Source: JAAZMI01 sp050948785
Lineage (GTDB): Bacteria; Bacillota; Dethiobacteria; DTU022; UBA8154
Assembly: GCA_050948785.1 (NCBI GenBank)
Contig: JBMNEM010000010.1
Span: 50,599 to 114,598 of the forward strand
Direction: 5' to 3'
DNA: 64,000 nucleotides
In this document: positions 1 to 8,904 of the stretch, piece by piece
Layout: each line of letters starts with the position of its first letter
Position numbering within the stretch: position 1 is the stretch's first letter
Position numbers and translations under genes: made by a program
The notes under the pieces: model-generated
What the model saw: only the letters and a program-made list of their open reading frames with translations
What the model was told of the DNA's origin: nothing
Databases searched by the model: none

Positions 1-1
1 C

Positions 2-316
2 TCAGGCGCTCTACTTGCCGGAGCTACTCCTGTTAAGTTGGCCAGGCTGACATCTTATGCCCGCTTGCTGGGAAGAGCCTTCCAGATCGTGGATGATCTT
101 CTGGATGTAGAAGGTAATACCGAAAAAATGGGAAAAGCCAGTGGAAAAGATGCACAAAGAAAGAAAGCTAATTTTGTCTCTCTTTATGGAGTGGCTGCCG
201 CAAAAAGTAAAAGGGACCGGTTATATGAGCAGGCCTTGAGGGAACTGGATTACTTTGGTGAAAGAGCTCTCCCCCTTAAGAAAATTACCCGCCTGGCCTT
301 TTATCGGGACTATTAG
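2..316 (+). CDS. ispA: Farnesyl/geranyl diphosphate synthase, C-terminal part
   Basis: The reading frame is open from the first bases of the window, so the 5' end lies outside; only about 104 C-terminal residues are visible. They contain the second aspartate-rich motif of trans-prenyltransferases (FQIVDDLLDVEG, DDxxD type), which binds the Mg-diphosphate of isopentenyl diphosphate, followed by the usual helical tail. The family condenses dimethylallyl diphosphate and isopentenyl diphosphate in the cytoplasm to make C15 (or C20) prenyl diphosphates. The position upstream of an OLE-type RNA, oapA and dxs is the standard order in OLE-containing Firmicutes and supports the ispA call. Chain-length specificity cannot be judged because the first aspartate-rich region is missing. 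Confidence 0.9.
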   Translation, partial: SGALLAGATPVKLARLTSYARLLGRAFQIVDDLLDVEGNTEKMGKASGKDAQRKKANFVSLYGVAAAKSKRDRLYEQALRELDYFGERALPLKKITRLAFYRDY

Positions 317-955
317 ACCGGAGAGGTTTCCAGGTAGGAGACACCATTGAGTTGCTGAGGATGATATGCTATAATTTATCTGGACATAGTGGTGCAGTAT
401 CCTAGTTGTTGCAAGCGTTTTTGAAAGCGGGTGGGAAAAACCGCTTAAGGCATAACGATGAAGTTCCTGGTGCTGGCTGCTGAAGCCCAGACGGGAGTTG
501 GTGCTGGGAGTTAAGAAGGATGGGGCGATCTGCAAAGGCATGTAGGCGTTGACCCTGCCTTCGTGGAGACCTAAGTTTGTGGCGCATTACCGTAGGGGTA
601 AAAGGTTACGGCTTAGGATAGAACCTGTGTGTGGTCAAAACTGTGCACAGTGTAGCCGGCCTTGAGTGGTTCTGGGGGAGGAAGGATTACTCCTTAGGAA
701 ACCAGGGCTGCAAAAAAGGATAGAAAACGTTATTGCGGCATTGAGGAAAACTCCTAGGCTGTTCCCCACCGAAGGGAGGCTCTATGAGGATTAAAGTGTG
801 GTCTAAGTGGTAATCCAGCCCTGCTAGTGGCAACACAGCAGAGATGTTCTTAAAGGGAAACTGCCGCTTGGTGACAAGACGGTGAACATTTGGGAAAACC
901 TGCTGGACCTTAAGCCGCAAAGTTTACTCGTGGAGTTGCCACTTATGTCCTTATA
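317..955 (+). ncRNA. ole: OLE RNA (ornate, large, extremophilic RNA)
   Basis: About 640 bases between ispA and oapA hold no credible gene: every frame is broken and none has a good ribosome binding site. The synteny ispA - OLE - oapA - dxs and the length of about 600 nt are the known hallmarks of OLE RNA, one of the largest structured bacterial non-coding RNAs, which forms a membrane ribonucleoprotein with OapA. Visible structure includes a perfect long-range 8-bp helix between CAGGGCTG (703-710) and CAGCCCTG (816-823), and a CCGTA/TACGG pairing near 591-617. It is probably processed from the ispA-dxs operon transcript. The ends are approximate. The call rests on synteny, length and visible pairing, not on a covariance-model match. 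Confidence 0.82.
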
Positions 956-968
956 ATTATAATTATAC

Positions 969-1574
969 ATGGTGGCGAGCGTAAGGATATTGGGAGAAAA
1001 AAAACAACGGCAGAAACAGCGAAAAAGGAAAAAAAACAAACGCTGGGTAATTTTAGTTAGTTTTTGGACTTTTTTTTTGGCTATAGCTATAACCTTGGTT
1101 ACACGTGCTTTGTTGCAAAACCTGCGTTCAATATTGGTTTCTTTTATTCTTTTAATTTTTATCATCTTTATGGGCATTTTTTTTGACGTGATTGGTACCG
1201 CGGTTACCGCGGCAGAGGAAATACCTTTTCATGCTAAAGCAGCTAAAAAAATTTATGGGGCAAAAAAAAGTATTTTTCTGGTACGCCATGCGGATCTGGT
1301 GGCAAATTTTTGTAATGATGTCATTGGAGACATTAGCGGCATAGTCAGCGGGGTAATTGGGACGGTTATAGTGATTAACCTTGTCCAGGGAAACCCAAAG
1401 TTAAGTGAAATCTTTTTAAGTATTTTTCTGGCAGGAATTGTATCCGCTTTAACGGTGGGCGGCAAAGCTTTAGGTAAATCGCTGGCGATCCATAGGCCTA
1501 CGAATATAGTATTGTTCGTAGCTCGTTTTTTAACAACCCTTGAGCGCATTTTTACCTGGAAAAGAAATACATAG
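969..1574 (+). CDS. oapA: OLE-associated protein A, integral membrane protein
   Basis: 201 residues: a very basic N-terminus (KKQRQKQRKRKKNKR), then a hydrophobic segment (about 27-45), a second long one (about 53-75), and two further hydrophobic stretches near 120-140 and 150-170. The motif FDVIGTAVTAAEEIPFHA after the second segment is typical of OapA and distantly of CNNM/CorC-type membrane domains. In Halalkalibacterium OapA binds OLE RNA and brings it to the membrane; the complex is needed for resistance to cold, short-chain alcohols and Mg stress. The location directly after the OLE region and before dxs matches. The ATG at 969 has no clear Shine-Dalgarno sequence, and a GTG at 972 is an alternative. 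The basic tail fits RNA contact, which is inference here. Confidence 0.87.
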   Translation: MVASVRILGEKKQRQKQRKRKKNKRWVILVSFWTFFLAIAITLVTRALLQNLRSILVSFILLIFIIFMGIFFDVIGTAVTAAEEIPFHAKAAKKIYGAKKSIFLVRHADLVANFCNDVIGDISGIVSGVIGTVIVINLVQGNPKLSEIFLSIFLAGIVSALTVGGKALGKSLAIHRPTNIVLFVARFLTTLERIFTWKRNT

Positions 1575-1775
1575 CATTGCTCGGTTCGCCAAATGCAAAA
1601 GCTTTAAATTAGGTATTCCTCTTCCCCGGCTTTAGGGATAAAAATGGCCACAAAGACTTTTTCAATGCAAATCCCCATCAGCTTCGTTTCACCATGAAAA
1701 ATAGTAAAGTTATGTTTTTGAAATAATGGCATACATTTATTTTGTCCCCAAATTTTTTCGGGAAGCGGTGGTTTT

Positions 1776-3665
1776 TTGGGTGTTATTCTTAAAAAAATTC
1801 ATGAGCCTGCTGATCTGAAAAAGTTATCGCTGAAGGAGCTGGAACAACTCGCCTGTGAAATCAGAGAATTGATGATCGAGGTAATTTCAAAAAGAGGGGG
1901 GCACCTCGCCTCCAGTCTAGGGGTTGTTGAGCTGACCATTGCCCTTCATTTTGTTTTTAATACCCCTTACGATAAGATCCTCTGGGATGTTGGGCACCAG
2001 TGTTATACCCATAAAATTCTCACCGGGCGTCAGGAAAAATTTGCGAACATTCGCTGTTACAATGGTATGAGCGGCTTTCCAAAAAGAAGGGAAAGCCTTT
2101 ACGATGTTTTTGGCGTAGGACATAGCAGCACCTCCCTTTCGGCAGCTTTGGGTATTGCTCAGGGCAGGGATTTACATGGAAAGAGTTTTTTTGTTATAAA
2201 TGTGATTGGTGATGGAGCTTTAACAGGTGGTATGGCCCTGGAGGCGCTTAATTATGCCGGGGAAATTAAGACAGATCTGCTTGTCATTCTAAACGATAAC
2301 GAAATGTCTATTGACCAAAATATTGGGGGCTTGCCTTCTTATCTGGCCAAGTTGCGCACCGATCCCAAATATTTTCGCTTAAAAGAAGACCTGGAACAGG
2401 TTCTCGAACGTATACCGGCCATTGGCAGGACTATGCTCCGTTCAGCCGAACGCCTGAAAGACAGCCTGAAATACCTGCTTGTTCCCGGTATGCTTTTTGA
2501 AGAGCTTGGTTTTACATATTTAGGGCCGATTGATGGCCATTCCATTCCTAAATTAGTAGACCTCTTCCGCGAGGTGAAAAGTGTTCACGGGCCTGTTTTA
2601 ATTCATGTCGTTACCAAAAAAGGCAAGGGGTATATTCCTGCTGAAAAGAATCCCCATATTTTTCATGGTGTGGGCGCTTTTGACAAAAGTAACGGCAAGC
2701 CGCTTTCCACGGGCAAAGATCAACCGACATATAGCAAGGTTTTTGGTACTACTCTGGAAAAACTTGCCGAAGAAGATTGTTCCATTGTAGCTATTACAGC
2801 CGCGATGGCTGCAGGTACAGGTTTGGAGATTTTTGCACGGAGGTGGCCGCAGCGTTTTTTTGACGTGGGTATTGCAGAACAACATGCCGTAACCATGGCT
2901 GCGGGGCTTGCTGTAGAGGGTCTTAAGCCTATTGTGGCCATTTATAGTACTTTTTTACAAAGAGCGTATGATCAAATCCTGCATGATGTTTGTTTACAAA
3001 ACCTTCCGGTTGTCTTCTCCATTGATCGGGCCGGTTTGGTGGGGGAAGATGGAGAAACACACAATGGCTTGTTTGATTTCGCCTACTTACGTCATTTACC
3101 CAATATTGTCCTCATGGCTCCTGCCAACGGCTGGGAACTGGCCGCAATGCTCAAAATGGCTTTTTCCTTGAAATGCCCCGTGGCAATCAGGTATCCCCGC
3201 GGAAAAACAGGTGAATCTTCACCGGAAGAGGCGGGCAAATTAACTGTAGGAAAAGCCCAACTTTTAAGGAAGGGCAACGATATTCTCATCCTGGCGGCCG
3301 GATCCATGGTTTTACCGGCCCTGGAAGCTCATGAATTGCTTTTAAACAGAGGTATAAAAAGCTGTGTAATCAATTCCCGCTTTATTCAACCACTGGATAC
3401 GGATTTAATCTGCTATTGGGCTAAAAAATGCGGCAGGGTTTTAACGGTGGAAGAACATATTTTAAGCGGGGGATTCGGCAGTGCTGTTCTGGAAATGTTT
3501 GCCGAAGAGGGGATCCAAGGGATCCCTCTCAAGCGGCTGGGGCTGCCAAATGCTTATACAGGTCAGGGAAACAGGAGTTTTTTATTAAATCTTCATGGTC
3601 TTTCGGGAGAAGGAATAACCCATGAAGCTTTTAAGCTTTGCCAGGTAAAAGAAAAGGTGTACTGA
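1776..3665 (+). CDS. dxs: 1-deoxy-D-xylulose-5-phosphate synthase
   Basis: 629 residues, the normal length. The enzyme joins pyruvate and glyceraldehyde 3-phosphate with thiamine diphosphate, the first step of the MEP isoprenoid pathway, in the cytoplasm. Visible signatures are WDVGHQCYTHKILTGR near residue 70 (His of the active site), the ThDP motif GDGALTGGMALEALN near 148, and the transketolase-like GVGAFDK and DVGIAEQHAVTMAAGLA segments with the conserved glutamate near 370. The start is TTG at 1776, preceded by GGAAGCGG at 1761-1768; about 200 bases without a gene separate it from oapA. Together with ispA upstream and ispH at 38.8 kb it shows that the cell uses the non-mevalonate route. 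Confidence 0.97.
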   Translation: MGVILKKIHEPADLKKLSLKELEQLACEIRELMIEVISKRGGHLASSLGVVELTIALHFVFNTPYDKILWDVGHQCYTHKILTGRQEKFANIRCYNGMSGFPKRRESLYDVFGVGHSSTSLSAALGIAQGRDLHGKSFFVINVIGDGALTGGMALEALNYAGEIKTDLLVILNDNEMSIDQNIGGLPSYLAKLRTDPKYFRLKEDLEQVLERIPAIGRTMLRSAERLKDSLKYLLVPGMLFEELGFTYLGPIDGHSIPKLVDLFREVKSVHGPVLIHVVTKKGKGYIPAEKNPHIFHGVGAFDKSNGKPLSTGKDQPTYSKVFGTTLEKLAEEDCSIVAITAAMAAGTGLEIFARRWPQRFFDVGIAEQHAVTMAAGLAVEGLKPIVAIYSTFLQRAYDQILHDVCLQNLPVVFSIDRAGLVGEDGETHNGLFDFAYLRHLPNIVLMAPANGWELAAMLKMAFSLKCPVAIRYPRGKTGESSPEEAGKLTVGKAQLLRKGNDILILAAGSMVLPALEAHELLLNRGIKSCVINSRFIQPLDTDLICYWAKKCGRVLTVEEHILSGGFGSAVLEMFAEEGIQGIPLKRLGLPNAYTGQGNRSFLLNLHGLSGEGITHEAFKLCQVKEKVY

Positions 3666-3677
3666 GGATGCTTGGCG

Positions 3678-4502
3678 ATGAAAAAAGATAAAAAAAGATT
3701 GGATTTGCTTCTTGTTGAGAAAAAACTTACAGCAACGCGCAGCAGGGCCAGAGCAGAAATTATGGCTGGAAATGTCCTTGTCAACGGTATAAAAAAGGAT
3801 AAGCCCGGTGAAGCTATTTCCTTTCAAGCAAAAATTGAAATTCTCGCCACACGTAACCCTTATGTCAGCAGGGGAGGGCTAAAATTAGAAAAAGCCCTGG
3901 ATGAATTTGCCATCAATCTTGAAGATAAGATTGTGTTAGATATTGGCGCTTCCACGGGCGGTTTTACACATTGTGTATTAAAGCATGGGGCTAAGAAAAT
4001 TTATGCCCTTGATGTAGGCTATGGCCAGCTAGACTGGAAACTGCGCAATGAACCGCGTGTTGTCAATATGGAGCGCTTTAATGTACGCAACCTGAAAAGG
4101 GAGAATCTGCCGGAACTTCCGCACTTAGCTACAATCGACGTCTCGTTTATTTCCTTAAAACTGGTTATACCCGTGGTGGCAGCACTACTTATACCAGAAA
4201 TAATTTGCCTCATTAAGCCTCAGTTTGAAGCAGCACCCGCGCAAGTAGGGAAAAAAGGTGTTGTCAAAGATGCTGCCGTCCACCGGGGAGTATTGGAGAG
4301 CGTCATTACGGCAGCACAAAGGCGGCCATATCGGGTGGAAGGGCTTACTTTTTCACCTTTAAAAGGTCCCCGGGGCAACATAGAATACTTTCTCTACCTT
4401 CGTGAAGAAAGAACGGGAGGACCGGAGGAAAGCAGGGTTAAAGATCTGTCCGATTTGATTAACTCTGTAATTTCCCGGGCTCATTCCTTGTTGGGGTTGT
4501 AA
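3678..4502 (+). CDS. tlyA: TlyA family rRNA (cytidine-2'-O)-methyltransferase
   Basis: 274 residues. An N-terminal S4 RNA-binding domain (RLDLLLVEKKLTATRSRARAE onward, about residues 4-65) is followed by an FtsJ-like Rossmann methyltransferase domain with the SAM motif LDIGASTGGFTHCVL near 90 and DVGYGQLDWKLR near 112. Members methylate 16S and 23S rRNA, and the family was once called hemolysin A. An upstream TTG at 3672 is in frame, but ATG 3678 fits the GAGGA at 3664-3668 better. It follows dxs by 12 bases, as in many Firmicutes, so the two are almost certainly co-transcribed. Confidence 0.94.
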   Translation: MKKDKKRLDLLLVEKKLTATRSRARAEIMAGNVLVNGIKKDKPGEAISFQAKIEILATRNPYVSRGGLKLEKALDEFAINLEDKIVLDIGASTGGFTHCVLKHGAKKIYALDVGYGQLDWKLRNEPRVVNMERFNVRNLKRENLPELPHLATIDVSFISLKLVIPVVAALLIPEIICLIKPQFEAAPAQVGKKGVVKDAAVHRGVLESVITAAQRRPYRVEGLTFSPLKGPRGNIEYFLYLREERTGGPEESRVKDLSDLINSVISRAHSLLGL

Positions 4503-4536
4503 TTGCTTGCAGATAACTAAAAAAGGGGGTTAATAA

Positions 4537-5385
4537 ATGTTTAAAGGTATCGGAGTCGTTCCCAACTGGCAAAAAGAAAAAATGCATGATGTTATTGAAC
4601 AAATCAAGTTTTTTTTTGGGAAATATGGCGTGCCAGTATACGTTGTTCCTAAAAAAGACCCTCTTTTACACCTTTCCTCACCAATAAAAGAAATACAGGA
4701 ATGGCCTCAAAAAACTGATCTGGTTATTGTCCTGGGCGGTGACGGCACATTTTTAAGAGCGGCCCGTGAACTTGCGTATACGGATCTTCCCCTGTTAGGT
4801 ATAAACCTGGGACATAAAGGTTTTTTGGCTGAAATAGAAGTGGATAAGCTCTCTTTTTCTCTCCAGCAATTAATCGACGGCAACTACCGCCTGGAAGAGA
4901 GAATGATGCTGCAAACTGAAGTAATCAGAGCAGAGAAAATCTTTGCTTCTGCTCTTTGTTTAAATGATGTGATTATCTCCAGAGGCCCTTTTTCCAGGAT
5001 TATCAAGCTGGACACATATATTAACGATGATTTTTTGGAAAGTTACCCCGGAGATGGGGTTATTATTGCCAGCCCCACCGGTTCTACAGGCTACTCCCTT
5101 TCTGCCGGCGGCCCGGTGGTCCATCCGGCTTTAAACGTTTTGGTGGTCACGCCAATTTGTCCCCACCTGCTTTATCAACGCTCTGTTATTGTGAATAAAG
5201 ATGATGTGGCGACCGTCATCATTGCTACAGAATATGCTGATATATTTTTAACCCTGGATGGACAGGAAGGTTTTGCCTTAAATTATAATGACCGGGTCAG
5301 GGTGAAAAAGGCTGAATGCAGAACCAAAGTGATCACGTTTCCGGAGAGTAATTTTTATAAATTGTTGCATGATAAACTCATCTAG
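4537..5385 (+). CDS. nadK: NAD kinase
   Basis: 282 residues, the usual size for the ATP-NAD kinase family that makes NADP in the cytoplasm. The diagnostic GGDGT motif is present (VLGGDGTFLRAARE, near residue 67) and the nucleotide-binding loop reads SPTGSTGYSLSAGGP near 180. The NxGxxGFL motif reads NLGHKGFLAE, with Lys where Leu is common. Start ATG 4537 has AAAGGGGGT just upstream. The order tlyA-nadK-(argR)-recN is ancestral in Firmicutes; here the argR/ahrC slot between nadK and recN is empty (about 115 bases). Confidence 0.96.
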   Translation: MFKGIGVVPNWQKEKMHDVIEQIKFFFGKYGVPVYVVPKKDPLLHLSSPIKEIQEWPQKTDLVIVLGGDGTFLRAARELAYTDLPLLGINLGHKGFLAEIEVDKLSFSLQQLIDGNYRLEERMMLQTEVIRAEKIFASALCLNDVIISRGPFSRIIKLDTYINDDFLESYPGDGVIIASPTGSTGYSLSAGGPVVHPALNVLVVTPICPHLLYQRSVIVNKDDVATVIIATEYADIFLTLDGQEGFALNYNDRVRVKKAECRTKVITFPESNFYKLLHDKLI

Positions 5386-5500
5386 CGCTTGGCCAGGCAA
5401 TTAAAATTTTTGCCGGCCTGATGGTTCTTGATCATTTTGCCATTAAATATTTTTTCACTAAACATGCTTCGCGGGCGAATTCCCTAGGAGGTATTACGCG

Positions 5501-7189
5501 ATGCTAGCTTATTTGCATATGCAAAATTTTGCTCTTATCGATGATTTATCTCTGGAGTTTTTCCCCGGGATGAACGTTTTAACAGGAGAAACAGGCGCAG
5601 GGAAATCCATGTTGATCGGAGCAATTAACCTTATTTTGGGAGAAAGAGCTTCCAGTGAGCAAGTCAGGACCGGCGCCGAACAGGCTATAATTGAGGCTAT
5701 CTTTACCGTTTCACCGGATTATGAGCAATTAAGGGAAATACTGGAAGAAAGCGGCCTGCCCTGGGAAACGGAATTAATCATCCTGCGGGAGATTTCCCGT
5801 ACTGGGCGTAATATCTGCCGTGTCAACAGAAAAATTGTCCCCCTGTCAATATTAAAAGAACTGGGCAGTGCTCTCGTAGACCTTCACGGGCAACATAGCC
5901 ACCAATCCCTTTTACGACCGGAGAAACACTTGTTTTTTTTAGATGAATTTGGAGACGAAGAGTTATTAAATGTAAAATACAGGTACCAAGAAATATTCCA
6001 CCGTTGGCGGGGTATGCAAAAGAAATTAAAATCTAGGGGATCTTCACCTGAAGAAAGAAAAAGAAAGATGGAGTTGCTTGCTTATCAAAGGGACGAGATT
6101 CTTGCAGCTTCCCTTTGTCCGGAAGAAGAGGAGTCCTTAAAGCAAAGGCTTTTACTTCTCGACAATATGGAAAAACTGCACACTATGGCCAACCGGGCCT
6201 ACTTTGAAATTTATGGTGGCGAAAATGCGCTGCAGGCACCTGTGGTCGATCAGATTAGCAGTATCGAAAAAGAAATGTCCTCCTTATTGGAAATTGACCC
6301 CCAGCTTCTTCCTTTCGTTGAAATTTTACAAGAAATTAGTACAAGCCTGGCCGAATTGGGCCGCGAACTCTATAGTTATTTAGATGGCCTGACCTTTTCT
6401 CCTGAAGAAAATATAGAAATTGAAAATCGCCTGGAAATTTACCGGCGTTTAAAGGGAAAATATGGCGCAACTGTGGAGAAAGTTCTCTCTTTTGCCGAAA
6501 AATGCGCGCAGAAAATATCTGTTATAGAGAACAGTGAGGCAGAAGTTCTTCGTTGGGAAGCGGAGGAAAAAGCTCTCTGGCAGGAAATCGAACAAATTGC
6601 GGCTTTGTTAACGTCTAAAAGGAAAAAAACAGCTCAAAAACTGGAGCTGCTCGTCGTAGAGGCACTACGGGAACTCAGTATGGAAAATGCGCGCTTTGAT
6701 ATTCAGTTTACAGAACGAAAAACCCCGGGGCCCGAAGGACAAGAGGAGCTGGAGTTTCTATTTTCAGCCAATCCCGGGGAACCTCCGAAACCGCTGGTGC
6801 GCATTATTTCCGCGGGGGAAGCTGCCCGGGTGATGCTGGCATTGAAAAGCATTTTAGCAGAACAGGATCATATTCCCACCTTGGTTTTTGATGAAATCGA
6901 CAGTGGTATTGGCGGGTATACGATCCAGAAAGTTTCCGAAAAATTGGCCGGGTTAAGTAAAAAACATCAAGTTATATGTGTGACACACAGTCCCCAGATT
7001 GCCAGCGCTGCGGATCACCAGTACTATATTTATAAAGAAGTGGCCAAAGGGCGCGCCGCCACCTCGGTTTGCTACCTCCAAGGGGAAAAAAGGATCCTGG
7101 AGATAGCCCGCCTTTTAAACGGTGGAAATATGAGTGAGATTACCAAAAAACATGCCGCAGAACTTTTAAAAAAAGGCCAGAAGCTCTAA
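5501..7189 (+). CDS. recN: DNA repair protein RecN
   Basis: 562 residues, an SMC-like ATPase acting early in double-strand break repair. Walker A is GETGAGKSM (residues 29-37), the long middle is coiled-coil-rich (about 150-370), and Walker B with the D-loop region reads VFDEIDSGIGG near 460. The ABC signature reads SAGEAAR instead of the usual SGGELSR, so the second glycine is alanine, a mild departure. Start ATG 5501 follows a strong TAGGAGGT. The gene is separated from spoIVB by 271 bases with a terminator-like hairpin. Confidence 0.95.
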   Translation: MLAYLHMQNFALIDDLSLEFFPGMNVLTGETGAGKSMLIGAINLILGERASSEQVRTGAEQAIIEAIFTVSPDYEQLREILEESGLPWETELIILREISRTGRNICRVNRKIVPLSILKELGSALVDLHGQHSHQSLLRPEKHLFFLDEFGDEELLNVKYRYQEIFHRWRGMQKKLKSRGSSPEERKRKMELLAYQRDEILAASLCPEEEESLKQRLLLLDNMEKLHTMANRAYFEIYGGENALQAPVVDQISSIEKEMSSLLEIDPQLLPFVEILQEISTSLAELGRELYSYLDGLTFSPEENIEIENRLEIYRRLKGKYGATVEKVLSFAEKCAQKISVIENSEAEVLRWEAEEKALWQEIEQIAALLTSKRKKTAQKLELLVVEALRELSMENARFDIQFTERKTPGPEGQEELEFLFSANPGEPPKPLVRIISAGEAARVMLALKSILAEQDHIPTLVFDEIDSGIGGYTIQKVSEKLAGLSKKHQVICVTHSPQIASAADHQYYIYKEVAKGRAATSVCYLQGEKRILEIARLLNGGNMSEITKKHAAELLKKGQKL

Positions 7190-7390
7190 GCTTTAATTGT
7201 TTTTTTGATCCCTGGTGGAAACTTGAACATGCCTGCATTGGATTTTGCAGCACCGTGCCACACCAAGACGTTAATATTATTACTCCTTGTGCTCTTTTTG
7301 AGGTCTGGCAACACCTTGAGAAGGGCCGCAAGGGTTTTTTATTGTTGTGATACCAAATATATCATTTTGATTATGTAAACAAAAAGGGAT

Positions 7391-7460
7391 AAAAAACCCC
7401 TCCTCGAGACAATTTAAAGCTGTATCATAAATCTTTACGGCTCTGTGGAGGGATTTTTTT
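7391..7460 (+). terminator. Terminator-like hairpin that contains the spoIVB ribosome binding site
   Basis: AAAAAACCCCTCC (7391-7403) can pair with GGAGGGATTTTTT (7447-7459), 12 of 13 positions matching, around a 43-base loop. The 3' arm contains the Shine-Dalgarno GGAGGG of spoIVB, and the run of T bases ends one base before its ATG. It may terminate recN transcripts, mask the spoIVB ribosome binding site, or both. Confidence 0.5.
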
Positions 7461-8771
7461 ATGCATAATTACCGGAAAAGAAATATAATCATTATTTTTA
7501 TCGTCTTTTTGTTGCTTTTACCCTTGCTTTTTTCCTTAGGGATTAGAAATAACCTGAAAGATAACCTGCGCCTTTTTGAAGGCCAGGAATATTCTTACCA
7601 GGTTAAATTTCCCCTGGAACTTTATATCAGGGCCGACAAATCTGATATACTGGATATCAACGGAAATATAATCACCAGTAATGAATTTAATCGCCTGAGG
7701 TCGCATAAAGGTGTTTCTTTACGCGGTTTAAACAGGGGTAATGTCCATCTCGAATTCAGCTTATTCAGAGGCCTGATCCCGATCAGGCAACTTACCGTCA
7801 GCGTTTTACCGGAAATTAAGCTGAATGCCGGCGGTCATTCTATAGGTATAAAATTGCACGAAGAAGGCGTGATGGTTGTCGGGTATTTTTATTTGGAAAA
7901 CGAGGGAAAAAACTTTTCACCGGCTGAAGATAGCGGGATATTGATTGGAGATACTATTTTGGCAGTTAATGATATTTATATCAAAGATCTGGATGAAGCT
8001 GCAGAGATTATTAAAAAAGAATCCCAAAAAGGGGCCCTTAATTTCCTGATTAAAAGAAGTGGTGAAAAATTAAAAGTTCAGGTGCTCCCCCGGATATGCC
8101 CCACCAGCCGGGATTATCGTATTGGACTTTATATCCGTGATACCGCTGCCGGAGTGGGAACCTTGACCTTTTATGACCCGGAAAGGGAATACTACGGAGC
8201 CTTGGGTCATATCATCACGGATAGTGATACGCGTACAATATTGGAAATCGACGACGGATTGATTGTGCGGGCAGATATAGTGAATATTAAAATGGCCCAA
8301 AGGGGGCAACCTGGAGAAAAGGCAGGGATTTTCAGGGAAGGAAAGGATATCTTGGGAACCATCTCTAAAAACACGAATTTTGGTATTTATGGTAAATTAA
8401 AAAATATCGCTGCATGCGAAACCCCTTATCCTGATCCCATCCCTTTAGGACTTTGTTTTGAAGTAGAACCCGGGCCGGCAGAAATGCTCACTGTTGTGGA
8501 GGGCAATAAAATACAAAGTTTTCGTCTGGAAATTGAAAAAGTACTGAGCCAAAACAAACCTGTGGATAAGGGAATTATTATCAGGGTTGTTGATGAAAAT
8601 TTATTAGCTAAAACAGGTGGCATCGTTCAGGGGATGAGCGGAAGTCCTATTATTCAAAATGGACGACTGGTAGGCGCGGTAACGCATGTCTTTGTCAACG
8701 ATCCCTCAAGAGGATACGGGATTTTTGCAGAATGGATGGTCAAAGAAATGGAACTTTTACCGGTTTCCTGA
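7461..8771 (+). CDS. spoIVB: SpoIVB signalling serine peptidase
   Basis: 436 residues. One N-terminal membrane/signal segment (about 8-27) is followed by a PDZ domain (about 120-205; GILIGDTILAVND) and the S55 SpoIVB peptidase domain. The catalytic His lies in YGALGHIITD (near 253) and the catalytic Ser in GGIVQGMSGSPIIQNG (near 393). In sporulating cells it is made in the forespore, acts between the two membranes and cleaves SpoIVFA, which releases SpoIVFB to activate SigK. Start ATG 7461 is preceded by GGAGGGA. The pairing with spo0A directly downstream is universal in spore formers. Confidence 0.96.
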   Translation: MHNYRKRNIIIIFIVFLLLLPLLFSLGIRNNLKDNLRLFEGQEYSYQVKFPLELYIRADKSDILDINGNIITSNEFNRLRSHKGVSLRGLNRGNVHLEFSLFRGLIPIRQLTVSVLPEIKLNAGGHSIGIKLHEEGVMVVGYFYLENEGKNFSPAEDSGILIGDTILAVNDIYIKDLDEAAEIIKKESQKGALNFLIKRSGEKLKVQVLPRICPTSRDYRIGLYIRDTAAGVGTLTFYDPEREYYGALGHIITDSDTRTILEIDDGLIVRADIVNIKMAQRGQPGEKAGIFREGKDILGTISKNTNFGIYGKLKNIAACETPYPDPIPLGLCFEVEPGPAEMLTVVEGNKIQSFRLEIEKVLSQNKPVDKGIIIRVVDENLLAKTGGIVQGMSGSPIIQNGRLVGAVTHVFVNDPSRGYGIFAEWMVKEMELLPVS

Positions 8772-8820
8772 GCAAGTGCTGCTATTTTTTATGTAAAAAT
8801 CTAAAATATTCCTCCTTTAA

Positions 8821-8849
8821 GAAGGAATTACCTTCCAATTGTCGAATAA
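8821..8849 (+). promoter_or_regulatory. SigH-type promoter of spo0A
   Basis: AGGAATT (8823-8829), an 11-base spacer and GTCGAATAA (8841-8849) match the SigH consensus (RnAGGAWWW, N11-12, RnnGAATWW) at every fixed position. It lies 56 bases before the spo0A ATG, as does the sporulation promoter Ps in Bacillus. Confidence 0.75.
8840..8846 (+). promoter_or_regulatory. Spo0A box (0A box)
   Basis: The heptamer TGTCGAA is the exact core 0A-box sequence. It overlaps the -10 element of the SigH-type promoter, so phosphorylated Spo0A could control its own gene here. A site over the -10 would more readily repress than activate, which is inference. Confidence 0.6.
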
Positions 8850-8904
8850 TTTATAATAAGATGTAAATTATTTTATCCTATATTTTTTAAGGGGGCTTTT
8901 AAGT

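Noticed and set aside
387..968. Open frames on both strands in the OLE region
   Set aside because: Short, overlapping, without ribosome binding sites or conserved products; the stretch reads better as a structured RNA.
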